Notes: a model not told the origin generated them from the letters alone. A DNA stretch of 38,187 nucleotides from Phycisphaeraceae bacterium (GCA_029260615.1 JAJDCX010000048.1:1-38187); one strand, 5' to 3'. Shown: positions 23,669 through 32,107, counted from the stretch's first letter. Program-made: numbers and translations.

Positions 23669-23712
23669 GCCGACCCTCCGGGTGATGCATTCGCAACGCC
23701 TGGAGGGTCGGC
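23669..23712 (-). terminator. Long hairpin between the two endonuclease genes
   Basis: GCCGACCCTCC (23669-23679) and GGAGGGTCGGC (23702-23712) form a perfect 11-bp stem with a 22-nt loop, about 70 nt after the stop of the upstream paralogue. No clear T run follows, so termination is plausible but not certain. It may separate the two transcripts. Confidence 0.55.
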
Positions 23713-23779
23713 CTGTAGACTTCTATGTGATGACGTACCAGCGATGACTGCTGATCAACGCACTCATTCAAAAGGGGTC

Positions 23780-25552
23780 TTAAGCACGTCGCTGTCTTCG
23801 CAGTGATAAAGCAATTCCTGCGATGCTTACCAAAGCCAGCGAGGTGGGTTCGGGGACGACCGCTGGGGCTGGGTTCACACCGGCGTTCCAGTTGCCCAGG
23901 ACCACATTCAGGTCTGCGATGCCGATGAAGTTGTCGCCACTTGGGTCGGCCAGTGGGTTGCCGGGCGGGACGGTTTGATTCCAACTACCCAGGACGAGGT
24001 TCAGGTCGCTGATGCCGACAAAGCCATCGCCATCGAGGTCGCCTGCGAGTACGGCGGAGACTTCGCCGATGAGTTGGAGTGTCAGCACCTGGCTGGTTGC
24101 ACCGGCGATGTCTTCGTCGGAGAGGTTCAGAGTGTAGGTTGCGCTGAACGAGCCGAGGGAGGAGGTATCGAAGCTGGCGCTAAAGCCGTTGGACCCGCCA
24201 CCGGCGAGTCCCGCGAATCCTGCGAGGTTGCTGCCGAGCGTGCCGGTGTCGCCCGAGCCGATGATCGAATCGAGGTCGAGGTCGGCGGTGAAACCCAAGG
24301 CCTGTTCGAGATTGAATAGGCTAAAGGCGCTGTTGACGGTGCCACCTACGGCGAGCGTGCCGAAGTCGATGGTCAGAAGATCCTGGTCCAGGCCGGTGAC
24401 GAAGGATGCGTTGGAATGATCCAGGACATCGAGGTTAACGGTGATGACATCGTTGCCATCAGCGGAACCCTGGCCCACGCCGCCGGTGCTGACGTCGATG
24501 TTGTCAACGGTGACGGTGCCTGTGAGCAGGCCTGCGGTCGCGGTGGAGCCGGTGAGCCCGACATTCAGCGAATCGAAGCCCACGCCGCCGACGAAAGCAT
24601 TGAATCGGCCGTTGACGGTGGAAGAAGCACTCCCCGCGGCGGTGACTTCGTAGTAGGTTGGGTCGGCACCGCTTTTGATGATTGAGGCCGACTGTGCGGC
24701 GGGGATAGCGGAGCCGGTGATGACGCGTCCCAGATCCACGGTGGCTGCGGAGCTGCCGTCGGGATTGGGGGAGATGGAGACAGCAAGTGTGCTGTCGTTG
24801 TTACCGCCGCCGAAGACAGACCAGACGTATTCGGGGTGGTCGATGTAGGCGTTGCGGTTGTTTGTGAAGAAGCTGGGGTTCGCAGCGGAGCTGTAGATGT
24901 TGTGGTTACGTCGGCGTTCGAAGTCGTCGGGAACGTCTGCGTAGTTCCAGTGGATCAGCGTGTTGATGTCACCTATCGTGCCGCCGCTAAGGTTTGGGAG
25001 CGTGGAGTCGTATCGTGTGTCGGAGTAGAAGAGAGCACGTGCGATGTCGCCTGCGTCTGCGTCGCCTGGGTAGTAGGTGCCGCCGGTCTGAGCCCCGAAG
25101 ACGCCGGAGGAGTTGAGGTTGCCGAAGGGCTTGTTGCCGCGTGAGCTATTGATGCCGGGGTTGGCAGGTCTCAGTGCGTGGTGGTCGCCGAGGTTCCCGG
25201 TGGAGTTGTTGCTGGCGGAGCCGGGCTGGAGGGACTGGGGCCAGACGTGCTCGCGGTTCCAGGTGTTGCCTTGGTCCCATGTCCCGCTGTTCGAAGCGCG
25301 GTTGTAGACCAGGAGGATATTGTTTGAGTTGTTGGGGTCGGTGTCGAAGAGGACCGAAGCATCGCGGAAGTTGCCGTAGGTCCGCAGGATTTGGCCGGTG
25401 GTCATGATGGTGCCGAGTTGGCTCTTGAGTGTGGCACCCTGGCCTGTGGCACTGCTGTAGAAGCCCACGGGGGCGTCGAAGGCATCAGCCATACAGGCGG
25501 TGGACAGGACCAGCGCGGACAGATAGGCACACAAGTAATGACGAAAACGCAT
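23780..25552 (-). CDS. Secreted endonuclease I family nuclease with two dockerin-like repeats and PEP-CTERM tail
   Basis: The 590-residue protein is closely similar along its length to the 525-residue neighbour downstream: signal peptide to about residue 23, WNREHVWPQS, DHHALRPANPGINSSRGNKP, and the same beta-rich region (LDLDSIIGSGDTGTLGSNL). The difference is at the C-terminus. After LTLQLIGEV it has two EF-hand/dockerin-like repeats (about residues 501-559; GDLDGDGFVGISDLNLVLG and a second DNFIGIADLNVVLGNWN) before VPEPTSLALVSIAG and RRQRRA. This shows a dockerin cassette gained or lost next to the sorting tail. No start-codon alternative is better. Upstream, 25553-25888 has no gene. Confidence 0.9.
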   Translation of the reverse strand: MRFRHYLCAYLSALVLSTACMADAFDAPVGFYSSATGQGATLKSQLGTIMTTGQILRTYGNFRDASVLFDTDPNNSNNILLVYNRASNSGTWDQGNTWNREHVWPQSLQPGSASNNSTGNLGDHHALRPANPGINSSRGNKPFGNLNSSGVFGAQTGGTYYPGDADAGDIARALFYSDTRYDSTLPNLSGGTIGDINTLIHWNYADVPDDFERRRNHNIYSSAANPSFFTNNRNAYIDHPEYVWSVFGGGNNDSTLAVSISPNPDGSSAATVDLGRVITGSAIPAAQSASIIKSGADPTYYEVTAAGSASSTVNGRFNAFVGGVGFDSLNVGLTGSTATAGLLTGTVTVDNIDVSTGGVGQGSADGNDVITVNLDVLDHSNASFVTGLDQDLLTIDFGTLAVGGTVNSAFSLFNLEQALGFTADLDLDSIIGSGDTGTLGSNLAGFAGLAGGGSNGFSASFDTSSLGSFSATYTLNLSDEDIAGATSQVLTLQLIGEVSAVLAGDLDGDGFVGISDLNLVLGSWNQTVPPGNPLADPSGDNFIGIADLNVVLGNWNAGVNPAPAVVPEPTSLALVSIAGIALSLRRQRRA

Positions 25553-25888
25553 GTTAGGATCTCCTCCCCGGCATCTCTTTGAGGTTACAACTCACCTAAT
25601 TCTACCCGAAATATCTGAAAAAGCAGCCTGAATCCTGATTATTTTCCCGCTTAGTCTTAAATGAGGGCTGTTAAGCGGCATGGTCCCGCATAGACCTCGC
25701 TTCATACAGCCTTCGGAAAGGTCCAGACGCAGAGGATTCCTTTTATTGATAGGGACGAGCTGTCTTCAATGAGATGGTAGCCTCGAAACCGTTTGTACGG
25801 AGTAGGCAACTGCGGTGAAGTGGGCGGGAACAGAGCCCTTGTCTCGATAAATGAGGCTATAAAAAAGGCTCCCGTAGGGAGCCCAAAA
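25553..25888. other. Gene-free gap upstream of the endonuclease pair
   Basis: The 336-bp gap runs from the endonuclease start to the tRNA-Leu 3' end. It includes the tRNA terminator (25861-25883) and is otherwise without a recognisable gene or RNA. The promoter of the endonuclease gene should be here, but I cannot assign -35/-10 boxes with confidence. Confidence 0.5.
25861..25883 (-). terminator. Rho-independent terminator after tRNA-Leu(CAG)
   Basis: A 7-bp perfect stem GGCTCCC/GGGAGCC (25867-25873 with 25877-25883) with a 3-nt loop is followed on the reverse strand by six Ts (25866 to 25861). Confidence 0.92.
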
Positions 25889-25972
25889 TGCCCGTGACAG
25901 GATTCGAACCTGTACTCCGTTGCCGGAACCGCCACCTGAAGACGGCGCGTCTGCCAATTCCGCCACACGGGC
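25889..25972 (-). tRNA. tRNA-Leu (anticodon CAG)
   Basis: Reverse-strand cloverleaf: acceptor GCCCGTG/CACGGGC, D arm TGGCGGAATTGGCAGACGC, anticodon stem CCGTC/GGCGG (one wobble) around TTCAGGT (anticodon CAG), class-II variable arm, T arm with GTTCGAA, discriminator A. It is 84 nt long with no encoded CCA. Confidence 0.97.
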
Positions 25973-26057
25973 AAGTGTGTTAGAGGGGACAGTTTAGCCG
26001 GAAAAGCGGGGCGAGCAAGCGGGAGGCTTGGGGGTCGGCGTGTGGCTGAGGTGTATT

Positions 26058-26303
26058 GACCGCCGCTTTCTTAATGTTCTGTGGCGAGACTTTGAGGTGC
26101 GTCTCGAACCCTTCCAGCAGCGCAAACGCATGCGCTGCCGCACCGGAAAACCCGACCAGCACCCCCGCGCCGTTGGGGCCGCCTTGATCCAGCTTGTGTA
26201 CCTTCGCCGCATCGGCCTTGGCGACGACTTCCCCGGGCGTCACATGGCCACCCCCTGCGATAGCGGTTGGATCTCTCTGGCAGACCGAAAGGATCGTGGT
26301 GGT
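26058..26303 (-). pseudogene. hslV: hslV relic (ATP-dependent protease subunit fragment)
   Basis: About 82 residues in one frame match the N-terminal half of HslV, the Ntn-hydrolase subunit of the HslUV protease: TTTILSVCQRD (start region with the catalytic-Thr-type N-terminus), VTPGEVVAKADAAKVHKL, GVLVGFSGAAAHAFALLEGF and VSPQNIKKAAV. The usual GDGQ is GGGH. The nearest upstream ATG (near 26321) is in another frame, so a frameshift separates start and body. After KKAAV the similarity stops, and only about half of the roughly 175-residue protein remains. It looks like a decayed or truncated gene rather than a working one. No hslU is nearby. The region 26304-26690 upstream has no intact gene. 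Confidence 0.75.
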
Positions 26304-26690
26304 GTGAAAAGTATTGGCATGCGGTGATTCTATGTCATCAGACCGTGTAGTCTCAAATCCAGACCGAGAGGTCGTTGCTTTACACTTCATCGGGATACAC
26401 ATGGGGCTTGCCACGGCTTTGCTTCATGCAAGAGTGGGTGCGGCAAAAAAAGACTATTACATTCGGATAGTGGAAAATGAATCGGTGGGCCTGAATTATT
26501 TTGCCCAGCTTAACATATCCATAAAATAAGCAGGCCTGCCTTGTTTTTTACTGGATATCTAGCCCAAACATCCGCCATAATGCTTGTGGAGAGAGGTGCC
26601 CCGATTAATGGGGTCACATGGCGGGTGTATCATAAAATCCGCAGTTATTAACCACAGCCTGTCTACTAGGCTGTCAGGAGGGCGAGAAAG
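26304..26690. other. Gene-free gap between the hslV relic and the small PEP-CTERM gene
   Basis: This gap is AT-richer than its surroundings and has only short open frames without ribosome binding sites. A hairpin with CAGCCT/AGGCTG arms lies at about 26655-26673, just before the GGAGGG site of the next gene, and could affect its translation. Beyond that I see nothing. Confidence 0.5.
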
Positions 26691-27284
26691 ATGGCAACGA
26701 AGTTACGTTTAATCGCGGGTCTGGTTGCGCTGTTGTTGACTGCGCAAACCAGCTTTGCCGTTGGGATCATTGGGCCTGGGGTCTACCAGTTGCACGACCA
26801 CGGGTTCGGGAACCTGGGGCCGGACTACGGGTTGCGTGTCGATTCGATCAATGCGGTCTTCAGTGTGGATCTCGGCGGGGCTTCGACAATACTGACCTGG
26901 GACGGCGGGACCACCGCGACGATCACCGGCATCCTGCACGACAACGCCACCACCGACCTGTGGACGGTCGACTACCTCTTGTCCGGCGTCACGGCCGTGG
27001 GAACCACCGGGTTCACGGCCACCAGCGCAACAGGCACGCTGACCGACCCGTTGCTGAACGTCACGGCGCTGACCGGGGAACAGAATGGTAGCGGGATCGT
27101 GTTCGACTTCCTGGCTGATGGGCACCGCCTGCCTGGAGACAGCTCGACCGCCGTGGGCCGGGGTTGGCTGCTGCCGCCGAACTCGACGGATGACTGGCTG
27201 GTCCGTGCCGAACTCATCCCGGAACCCGGGACACTGGCGTTGCTCGCTGCCGGTGGATTGATGATCGTTCGGCGTCGACGCTGA
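26691..27284 (+). CDS. Small exported PEP-CTERM protein of unknown function
   Basis: The 197-residue product starts at 26691 with GGAGGG 8 nt upstream. It has a signal peptide (LRLIAGLVALLLTAQTSFAV, cleavage near residue 23) and ends in IPEPGTLALLAAGGLMIV plus RRRR, a PEP-CTERM sorting signal. The mature part is beta-rich, rich in Gly, Thr and Asp, with no catalytic motif I recognise, and resembles the many short extracellular PEP-CTERM proteins of this phylum. It is a single gene; the next gene, rsmH, starts 80 nt later with a terminator-like hairpin between. Confidence 0.82.
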   Translation: MATKLRLIAGLVALLLTAQTSFAVGIIGPGVYQLHDHGFGNLGPDYGLRVDSINAVFSVDLGGASTILTWDGGTTATITGILHDNATTDLWTVDYLLSGVTAVGTTGFTATSATGTLTDPLLNVTALTGEQNGSGIVFDFLADGHRLPGDSSTAVGRGWLLPPNSTDDWLVRAELIPEPGTLALLAAGGLMIVRRRR

Positions 27285-27315
27285 TTAGCCAAACCCAATC
27301 ACACAACCAAGAAAG

Positions 27316-27343
27316 CGGGACGTCCCACGACGCTCCGTTTTTT
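27316..27343 (+). terminator. Probable terminator after the small PEP-CTERM gene
   Basis: CGGGACGT (27316-27323) pairs with ACGCTCCG (27330-27337), with one mismatch and one wobble, followed by TTTTTT (27338-27343). It separates the PEP-CTERM gene from rsmH. Confidence 0.6.
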
Positions 27344-27364
27344 CTTTGGGTATCCTATTCGCCT

Positions 27365-28435
27365 GTGGACACTCAAGAGACATCTCATGGGGACGGGCCC
27401 GACGCTAGTGGATCTGCCCATCTTTCGGGTGATGGCCCCCCTGTCGGCCACCTCCCGGTGCTGCCTGCTGAGGTGGTTGATTTGCTGGCCCCTCAGCCCG
27501 GCCAGGTGATTTTGGACTGTACGACTGGTCGGGGTGGGCATGGGGCGTTGTTGATCCCTCGGCTGGGGCCGGGCGGGCGGTATATCGGGTTGGATATGGA
27601 CCCGGGGAACGTGGCGTATAGCCGGGAACGGCTGGGGCCGATCGCGGCGGAGGCTGGGGTCGAGTTGGAGATCGTACACTCGAATTTTCGGGAGGCCCGT
27701 TGGGTCTTGGAACGGCGGGGAATCGCGGGGGTGGACGGGGTGTTGGCTGACCTTGGATTTGCCTCGAACCAGGTGGACGACCCGGCCAGGGGGCTTTCGT
27801 TCAGCGAGGAGGGGCCTTTGGATATGCGGATGGACACGGGCTCGCCGGTCACGGCCGAGCGGCTGGTGAACACGCTGCCGGAGGATGAGTTGGCGGATTT
27901 GATTTATGAGTTCGGCGAGGAGCGTCTGAGCCGACGAATTGCGAGGAAAATTGTCGAACAACGCCAGCGGGAGCCGATAACAACGACGAGCGGGCTGGCG
28001 GAATTGGTCCGCCGTGCGTACCCCCGCCCGCCTCGGGGTTCCGCCGCGGCGAAGTCCAAGGGTTCAAAGAAGTCACGGGGGCGAGGCAAGCGGATCGACC
28101 CGGCGACACGGACGTTCATGGCGTTACGGATCGCGGTGAATGACGAGTTGGGTGCATTGGACGGGTTGCTTGCTGATCTGCCGGGGATGTTGAAGCCGGG
28201 GGGATTGAATACAGGGGGAGTAAAAACGGGGGAACGAAATCCGGGGGGGCGTGCGGCGATCATCAGTTTCCATTCGCTGGAAGATCGCCGGGTCAAGCGG
28301 GCGTTTGCGGGTTTGGGCCAAGATGCGGGTTTCACGGTGCTGACACGCAAGCCGGTGACAGCCGACGACGACGAGACAAGACACAACCCGCGTAGTCGTA
28401 GTGCGAAGCTGCGTGGTATTCAGAGGTCGGATTAG
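27365..28435 (+). CDS. rsmH: 16S rRNA (cytosine1402-N4)-methyltransferase
   Basis: RsmH (MraW) methylates N4 of C1402 in 16S rRNA and commonly opens the division/cell-wall cluster. The 356-residue product starts with a GTG; no clear ribosome binding site is visible, and the N-terminal 28 residues are an extension before HLPVLPAEVVDLL. Family motifs: DCTTGRGGHG (SAM loop), GVLADLGFASNQVDDP, RGLSFSEEGPLDMRMD, then SFHSLEDRRVKRAF and NPRSRSAKLRGI. Between LKPGG and the conserved SFHSLEDR lies an extra low-complexity stretch (NTGGVKTGERNPGG) encoded by three to four 15-nt GC-rich units. It is the first gene of the plus-strand block with LysM, ftsL-like and ftsI genes. Confidence 0.95.
   Translation: MDTQETSHGDGPDASGSAHLSGDGPPVGHLPVLPAEVVDLLAPQPGQVILDCTTGRGGHGALLIPRLGPGGRYIGLDMDPGNVAYSRERLGPIAAEAGVELEIVHSNFREARWVLERRGIAGVDGVLADLGFASNQVDDPARGLSFSEEGPLDMRMDTGSPVTAERLVNTLPEDELADLIYEFGEERLSRRIARKIVEQRQREPITTTSGLAELVRRAYPRPPRGSAAAKSKGSKKSRGRGKRIDPATRTFMALRIAVNDELGALDGLLADLPGMLKPGGLNTGGVKTGERNPGGRAAIISFHSLEDRRVKRAFAGLGQDAGFTVLTRKPVTADDDETRHNPRSRSAKLRGIQRSD
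28196..28255 (+). repeat. 15-nt GC-rich tandem repeat inside rsmH
   Basis: Four 15-mers: CCGGGGGGATTGAAT, ACAGGGGGAGTAAAA, ACGGGGGAACGAAAT and CCGGGGGGGCGTGCG. They are in frame and add a Gly-rich loop just before the SFHSLEDR motif. Confidence 0.8.
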
Positions 28436-28604
28436 CCGTTAGATACGAAAACTGCAACGCTGATTCCGGTGCGGATGCGGTGGGTAATAACGGTGTGACT
28501 CTGGGGGAAATCCCGGGGGTGACGGCGGGTAAGGATTGCGTTAAACTCAACTTCCGGCCGTCATGGACGACGGCATGGACCTGACACAAGGATGAAACCA
28601 GGTC

Positions 28605-29813
28605 ATGACACGCGAAACTAAAATCGGTCTGCTATTGGGTATGGGCGTGATCCTGTTGATCGGGATCATCGTCAGCGATCAACTCACACAACGGTCGGAC
28701 CCCGCGGACTTCACCCGCCTGGGCTCGGAGTCACAGCGGTCGATCGACGCCTCCGATGCCGCACCGGCTGCGGGGTACGCAGGCAACCCGGCCCCGGGAA
28801 GTGGCCTCAGAGTTGCCCCCGGCTCCCCCGGTTCCCCCGGCCTTACAACCCCTGGCCAACCCGCTGGCACCAGCCCGGTGATCGAGCCGCCTAGCAACTT
28901 CTTTATCCCAACCGATCGGCTGCCTTCGGCTGTGTCACCTCGACAGGCCAATAGCACACCGGTAACCCCCGGCTCCCCCACTGCTACCAACCAACCCCTG
29001 CCCGCTTACAACGTCGGCGAAGCACCGGGCACCCCCGGGGTGTCACGCAACTCGGCCCGGGACGGCGTGCCTACGCTTCGGCTTGGTCAGGGCAACACCG
29101 AACTGCCGCATCGCACGGCGGTCTCCCCATCGACTAGCAGCCGGGCTACCGGCCTGCCGGCACCTCGCGGCGCGGACTCGGTTATTCGTCACACCGTGCT
29201 CAAAGGCGAGACACTCACAAAGATCGCCCAACGTTACTACGGCAACGGCGACTTCTGGCGCACCATCAAACAAGCCAACCCCGACAAGGTCAGCCCAAGC
29301 GGGCAAGTCCGCTCCGGTGCGGTCTTGAATATCCCCAAGCGCAATGACGCGGTGCGGGGACTGGATGCTGTGTTGGTTGGCAGCGAGCGTTCGATCCGGG
29401 TGGATCATCGTGTCGCCCAAAGGTCCGGCAAGACGATTGAAGTCAGGGCTGGGGACACGCTCTCGGAACTGGCAACCAAGCACCTGGGCAGTGCGACACG
29501 TTGGCAGGAGTTGCTTGAGGCCAACAGCGACACACTGGATGACCCCCAGGGCTTGCAGGTCGGGATGAAGCTGCGTCTGCCCGGTACGGCTGACAGCGGT
29601 CAGGCAACTGCCAGCACGGCCCAACGATCATCGACCCCCACAAGTAATAGCGGCAAAACGTACACCGTCCGCCCGGGTGACAACCTCACCGAGATCGCGG
29701 AGAAGACACTGGGTGATGGCAGCAAGTGGCAGGAGGTTTATCAAGCCAACCGCGACAAACTCAAGAGCCCGGATCGACTGATCGTCGGCCAAGAACTACA
29801 CATCCCCGGCTAA
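28605..29813 (+). CDS. Membrane-anchored protein with three LysM domains
   Basis: The 402-residue product has one N-terminal membrane segment (KIGLLLGMGVILLIGIIVSD, residues about 6-25) and then a Pro/Ser/Gly-rich linker of about 165 residues containing PGSPGSPG and APGTPGVS. Three LysM domains follow at about residues 195-245 (HTVLKGETLTKIAQRYYGNG), 283-330 (IEVRAGDTLSELATKHLG) and 353-402 (YTVRPGDNLTEIAEKTLG). LysM binds N-acetylglucosamine in peptidoglycan. The gene lies between rsmH and an ftsL-like gene, a place where other bacteria have only cell-division genes, so it may tether the envelope to the septum (inference). AGGA is about 11 nt before the ATG, a weak spacing. The C-terminus ends right after the third LysM. 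Confidence 0.9.
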   Translation: MTRETKIGLLLGMGVILLIGIIVSDQLTQRSDPADFTRLGSESQRSIDASDAAPAAGYAGNPAPGSGLRVAPGSPGSPGLTTPGQPAGTSPVIEPPSNFFIPTDRLPSAVSPRQANSTPVTPGSPTATNQPLPAYNVGEAPGTPGVSRNSARDGVPTLRLGQGNTELPHRTAVSPSTSSRATGLPAPRGADSVIRHTVLKGETLTKIAQRYYGNGDFWRTIKQANPDKVSPSGQVRSGAVLNIPKRNDAVRGLDAVLVGSERSIRVDHRVAQRSGKTIEVRAGDTLSELATKHLGSATRWQELLEANSDTLDDPQGLQVGMKLRLPGTADSGQATASTAQRSSTPTSNSGKTYTVRPGDNLTEIAEKTLGDGSKWQEVYQANRDKLKSPDRLIVGQELHIPG

Positions 29814-29902
29814 GTCCCCCCCCGGATGTGCCCCGGATAGCCCCCAGGATAGTCGGCCGACGTGACCTTGGCATTAACTGAAACCCGCACAGGCGCCTTT
29901 CT

Positions 29903-30208
29903 ATGTTTGCCAAGCTGTTGACGGCCCTGGTGCTAGCGGTGGTGATCGGCTCGGCGGTCTTTACGCTTCGCCAGCAGCGGCTTGAGTTGATGCACGAGAT
30001 CGCGGGGCTGCACGGGCAGATGAACCGGGACCGTCAGGCGACCTGGGACACGCAGGTGCGTATCGCTGAACACACGGGGCCCGAGGCGTTGAATGAAGCG
30101 CTGACCCGTGTGGGTTTGGAGATGGAGCCGGCGGCTACCCAGGTCCCGGTGCAAGACGTTCAGGACGACCCGGCTGCGCCATTCGCTGATGCAAACTATG
30201 AGCGATGA
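29903..30208 (+). CDS. FtsL-like bitopic division protein
   Basis: The 101-residue product has a single N-terminal membrane segment (residues about 4-22, LLTALVLAVVIGSAVFTL) followed by a heptad-like stretch RQQRLELMHEIAGLHGQMNRD that could form a coiled coil. Size, topology and position just before ftsI fit FtsL, which joins FtsB and FtsQ in the septal complex. FtsL sequences diverge strongly, so the name rests mainly on context. Its 3' end overlaps the ftsI start, which indicates translational coupling. The stop is TGA at 30206-30208. Confidence 0.68.
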   Translation: MFAKLLTALVLAVVIGSAVFTLRQQRLELMHEIAGLHGQMNRDRQATWDTQVRIAEHTGPEALNEALTRVGLEMEPAATQVPVQDVQDDPAAPFADANYER

Positions 30209-32018
30209 CGCCCCTTTATATACCGAAGCCAACAGCCCGCCGTTGCTACGGCCCGGCGGCGTGGTGACCGAGGTGGACCGCAGCCCGGCGCGGGTGCTGA
30301 TGGTCGGGCGGGTGATGATTATCCTTGTCACGGTGGTGTTGCTGGCCCTGCTTGGCCGGGTGGTGCAGCTACAGACGAATCCCCAAGATCGGCTGGCGGC
30401 GAAGCTGGGGTCGCAGCAAAGCACGCGGCACCTGTTGGGGCGGCGTGGCACGATCCTGGATCGCAACGGCCGGGTGCTGGCGACGACGCGGGTGGCGAAG
30501 CGTTTGTTTATCGACCCGGTGCTGATCGTTGACCGCTCCAGCTTCTCTGAAAAAGCGGGGTACGGGCTGGGGTACGAGCCGGTGGATATCGAGATGGCGA
30601 TGGCTGCCCGGCCCAAGAGCCGGTACATCGTGCTGGACCGTCGGCTGGACGACCAACGGCTTGCGCTATTGAAAACGCTGGACCTCCCGGGGCTGGCGAC
30701 CGACTCGATGCTGGTGCGCGATTATCCTCAGGGCAAACTTGCGGGCCAGCTCATCGGGTTCGTCGGTGCCGAGGGCAAGGGGTTGGAAGGGCTGGAGCGG
30801 GTGTATGAAAAACGGATCGCCGGGACTGCTGGGCTTGTCCGGTATCGGCGTGATGCGCGGGGGCGGGCGCTCTGGGTTGAGGCGGGCAACTACCAGATGC
30901 AGGCCGATGGGGAGAACCTGCGGCTATCGATCGACACGGTGATCCAGTCGTTCGCCGAATCGGCCCTGGCTGATGCGGTCCAGAAGTATGAGGCCGAGGC
31001 CGGGCAACTCGTGGTGATGGACCCGTTCACCGGTGAAGTGCTTGCGATGGCGAACTACCCGGCGTTCGACCCGGCGGGGTTTAATAAGGTTGATCCCGGT
31101 GTGCGGCGCAACCGTGTGGTGACGGACGTCTTCGAGCCGGGGTCTATTTTCAAGCCGATCATCTGGGCGTCAATGACGCAGCTTGGTGCGGCGGAGTCCA
31201 ACGAGATAATCGACACCGGGACAAGCGGTGTGCAACGCACGAGCAAGGGCCGTCGCCTGCACGATGCCAAGCCGCATGGGCGGATCACCTGGGACGAGGT
31301 GCTGATCTATTCCAGCAATATCGGGATGTCGATTGTTGCCGAGCGCGTCGGTGCGGAGAAGTTGCACGGGGCGATGGTGCGGTTTGGGTTTGGCAAGCCG
31401 ACCGGCTCGGGGTTGCCCGGCGAGGTCGGTGGGGTGGTTCATCCATTAAAGAAGTGGACGCATTACTCGGTGACCAGTGTCCCGATGGGTCAGGAGGTCA
31501 GCGTTACGCCGTTGCAGATGGTGCGTGCGTTCAGTGCGATTGCTAATGGGGGCGTGCTGCGTACCCCGACGGTTGTGCCGGTGCTTGGGCCCGCGAGTAC
31601 GCCACCGCCAGTGGGCGTGCGTGTGCTGGACCAGCGGATCGCTGACTACACCCGGTCGGTGCTGCGTCGTCAGGTCACCGAGGGCGGCGGGAAGAAGGCC
31701 AACTCCAAGCTCTATGACCTCTTTGGCAAGACCGGCACGGCACAGCTCCCCAACTTCAAGCAAGGCGGTTACTACCAGGATCAGTATGTGTCGTCCTTCA
31801 TCGCCGGGGCACCTGCTGATGCGCCGAGGCTGGTGGTCGGATGTTTCATCCATCGGCCAAACAAGTCAATCGGGCACTACGGCGGGGTCGTCTCCGCGCC
31901 AGCGGTCAAAGAAGTTATGGAGCGGAGCCTGATGTACCTGGGTGTGCCAACAAACTCCGACGCCGCTCCCGGCAATTCCCCTGGGACAGGCCCCAGACAC
32001 ATGGCGATGAGCCGATAA
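30189..32018 (+). CDS. ftsI: Peptidoglycan transpeptidase FtsI (class B PBP)
   Basis: FtsI (PBP3) cross-links septal peptidoglycan. The 609-residue product (start at 30189, or 30198 giving MSDDAPLY) has a cytoplasmic tail, one membrane segment (VMIILVTVVLLALLGRVVQL, residues about 39-58), the N-terminal PBP dimer domain beginning at GRRGTILDRNGRVLATT, and all three transpeptidase motifs: SIFK at 319-322, SSN at 375-377 and KTG at 514-516. It overlaps the ftsL-like gene by 20 nt. The last residues (APGNSPGTGPRHM) contain the PGxx element seen elsewhere in this window. Some planctomycetes are reported to lack FtsI; its intact motifs here agree with Phycisphaerae or a related peptidoglycan-making lineage. 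The next plus-strand gene, gcvT, is 90 nt downstream. Confidence 0.93.
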   Translation: MQTMSDDAPLYTEANSPPLLRPGGVVTEVDRSPARVLMVGRVMIILVTVVLLALLGRVVQLQTNPQDRLAAKLGSQQSTRHLLGRRGTILDRNGRVLATTRVAKRLFIDPVLIVDRSSFSEKAGYGLGYEPVDIEMAMAARPKSRYIVLDRRLDDQRLALLKTLDLPGLATDSMLVRDYPQGKLAGQLIGFVGAEGKGLEGLERVYEKRIAGTAGLVRYRRDARGRALWVEAGNYQMQADGENLRLSIDTVIQSFAESALADAVQKYEAEAGQLVVMDPFTGEVLAMANYPAFDPAGFNKVDPGVRRNRVVTDVFEPGSIFKPIIWASMTQLGAAESNEIIDTGTSGVQRTSKGRRLHDAKPHGRITWDEVLIYSSNIGMSIVAERVGAEKLHGAMVRFGFGKPTGSGLPGEVGGVVHPLKKWTHYSVTSVPMGQEVSVTPLQMVRAFSAIANGGVLRTPTVVPVLGPASTPPPVGVRVLDQRIADYTRSVLRRQVTEGGGKKANSKLYDLFGKTGTAQLPNFKQGGYYQDQYVSSFIAGAPADAPRLVVGCFIHRPNKSIGHYGGVVSAPAVKEVMERSLMYLGVPTNSDAAPGNSPGTGPRHMAMSR

Positions 32019-32107
32019 AACCGCTGGTATTTGTCATTCCACGCACCACCCGCTAGCCTGACAGGTTAGATCAGGTTACTAAGCTCTTATAAGGTCGTAC
32101 TCCGCAC

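Noticed and set aside
25702..25974. Reverse-strand ORFs reading MPVWRNWQTRRLQV and MAELADAPSSGGG
   Set aside because: They run through tRNA-Leu(CAG); translated leucine tRNAs give this sequence and are a known source of false proteins.
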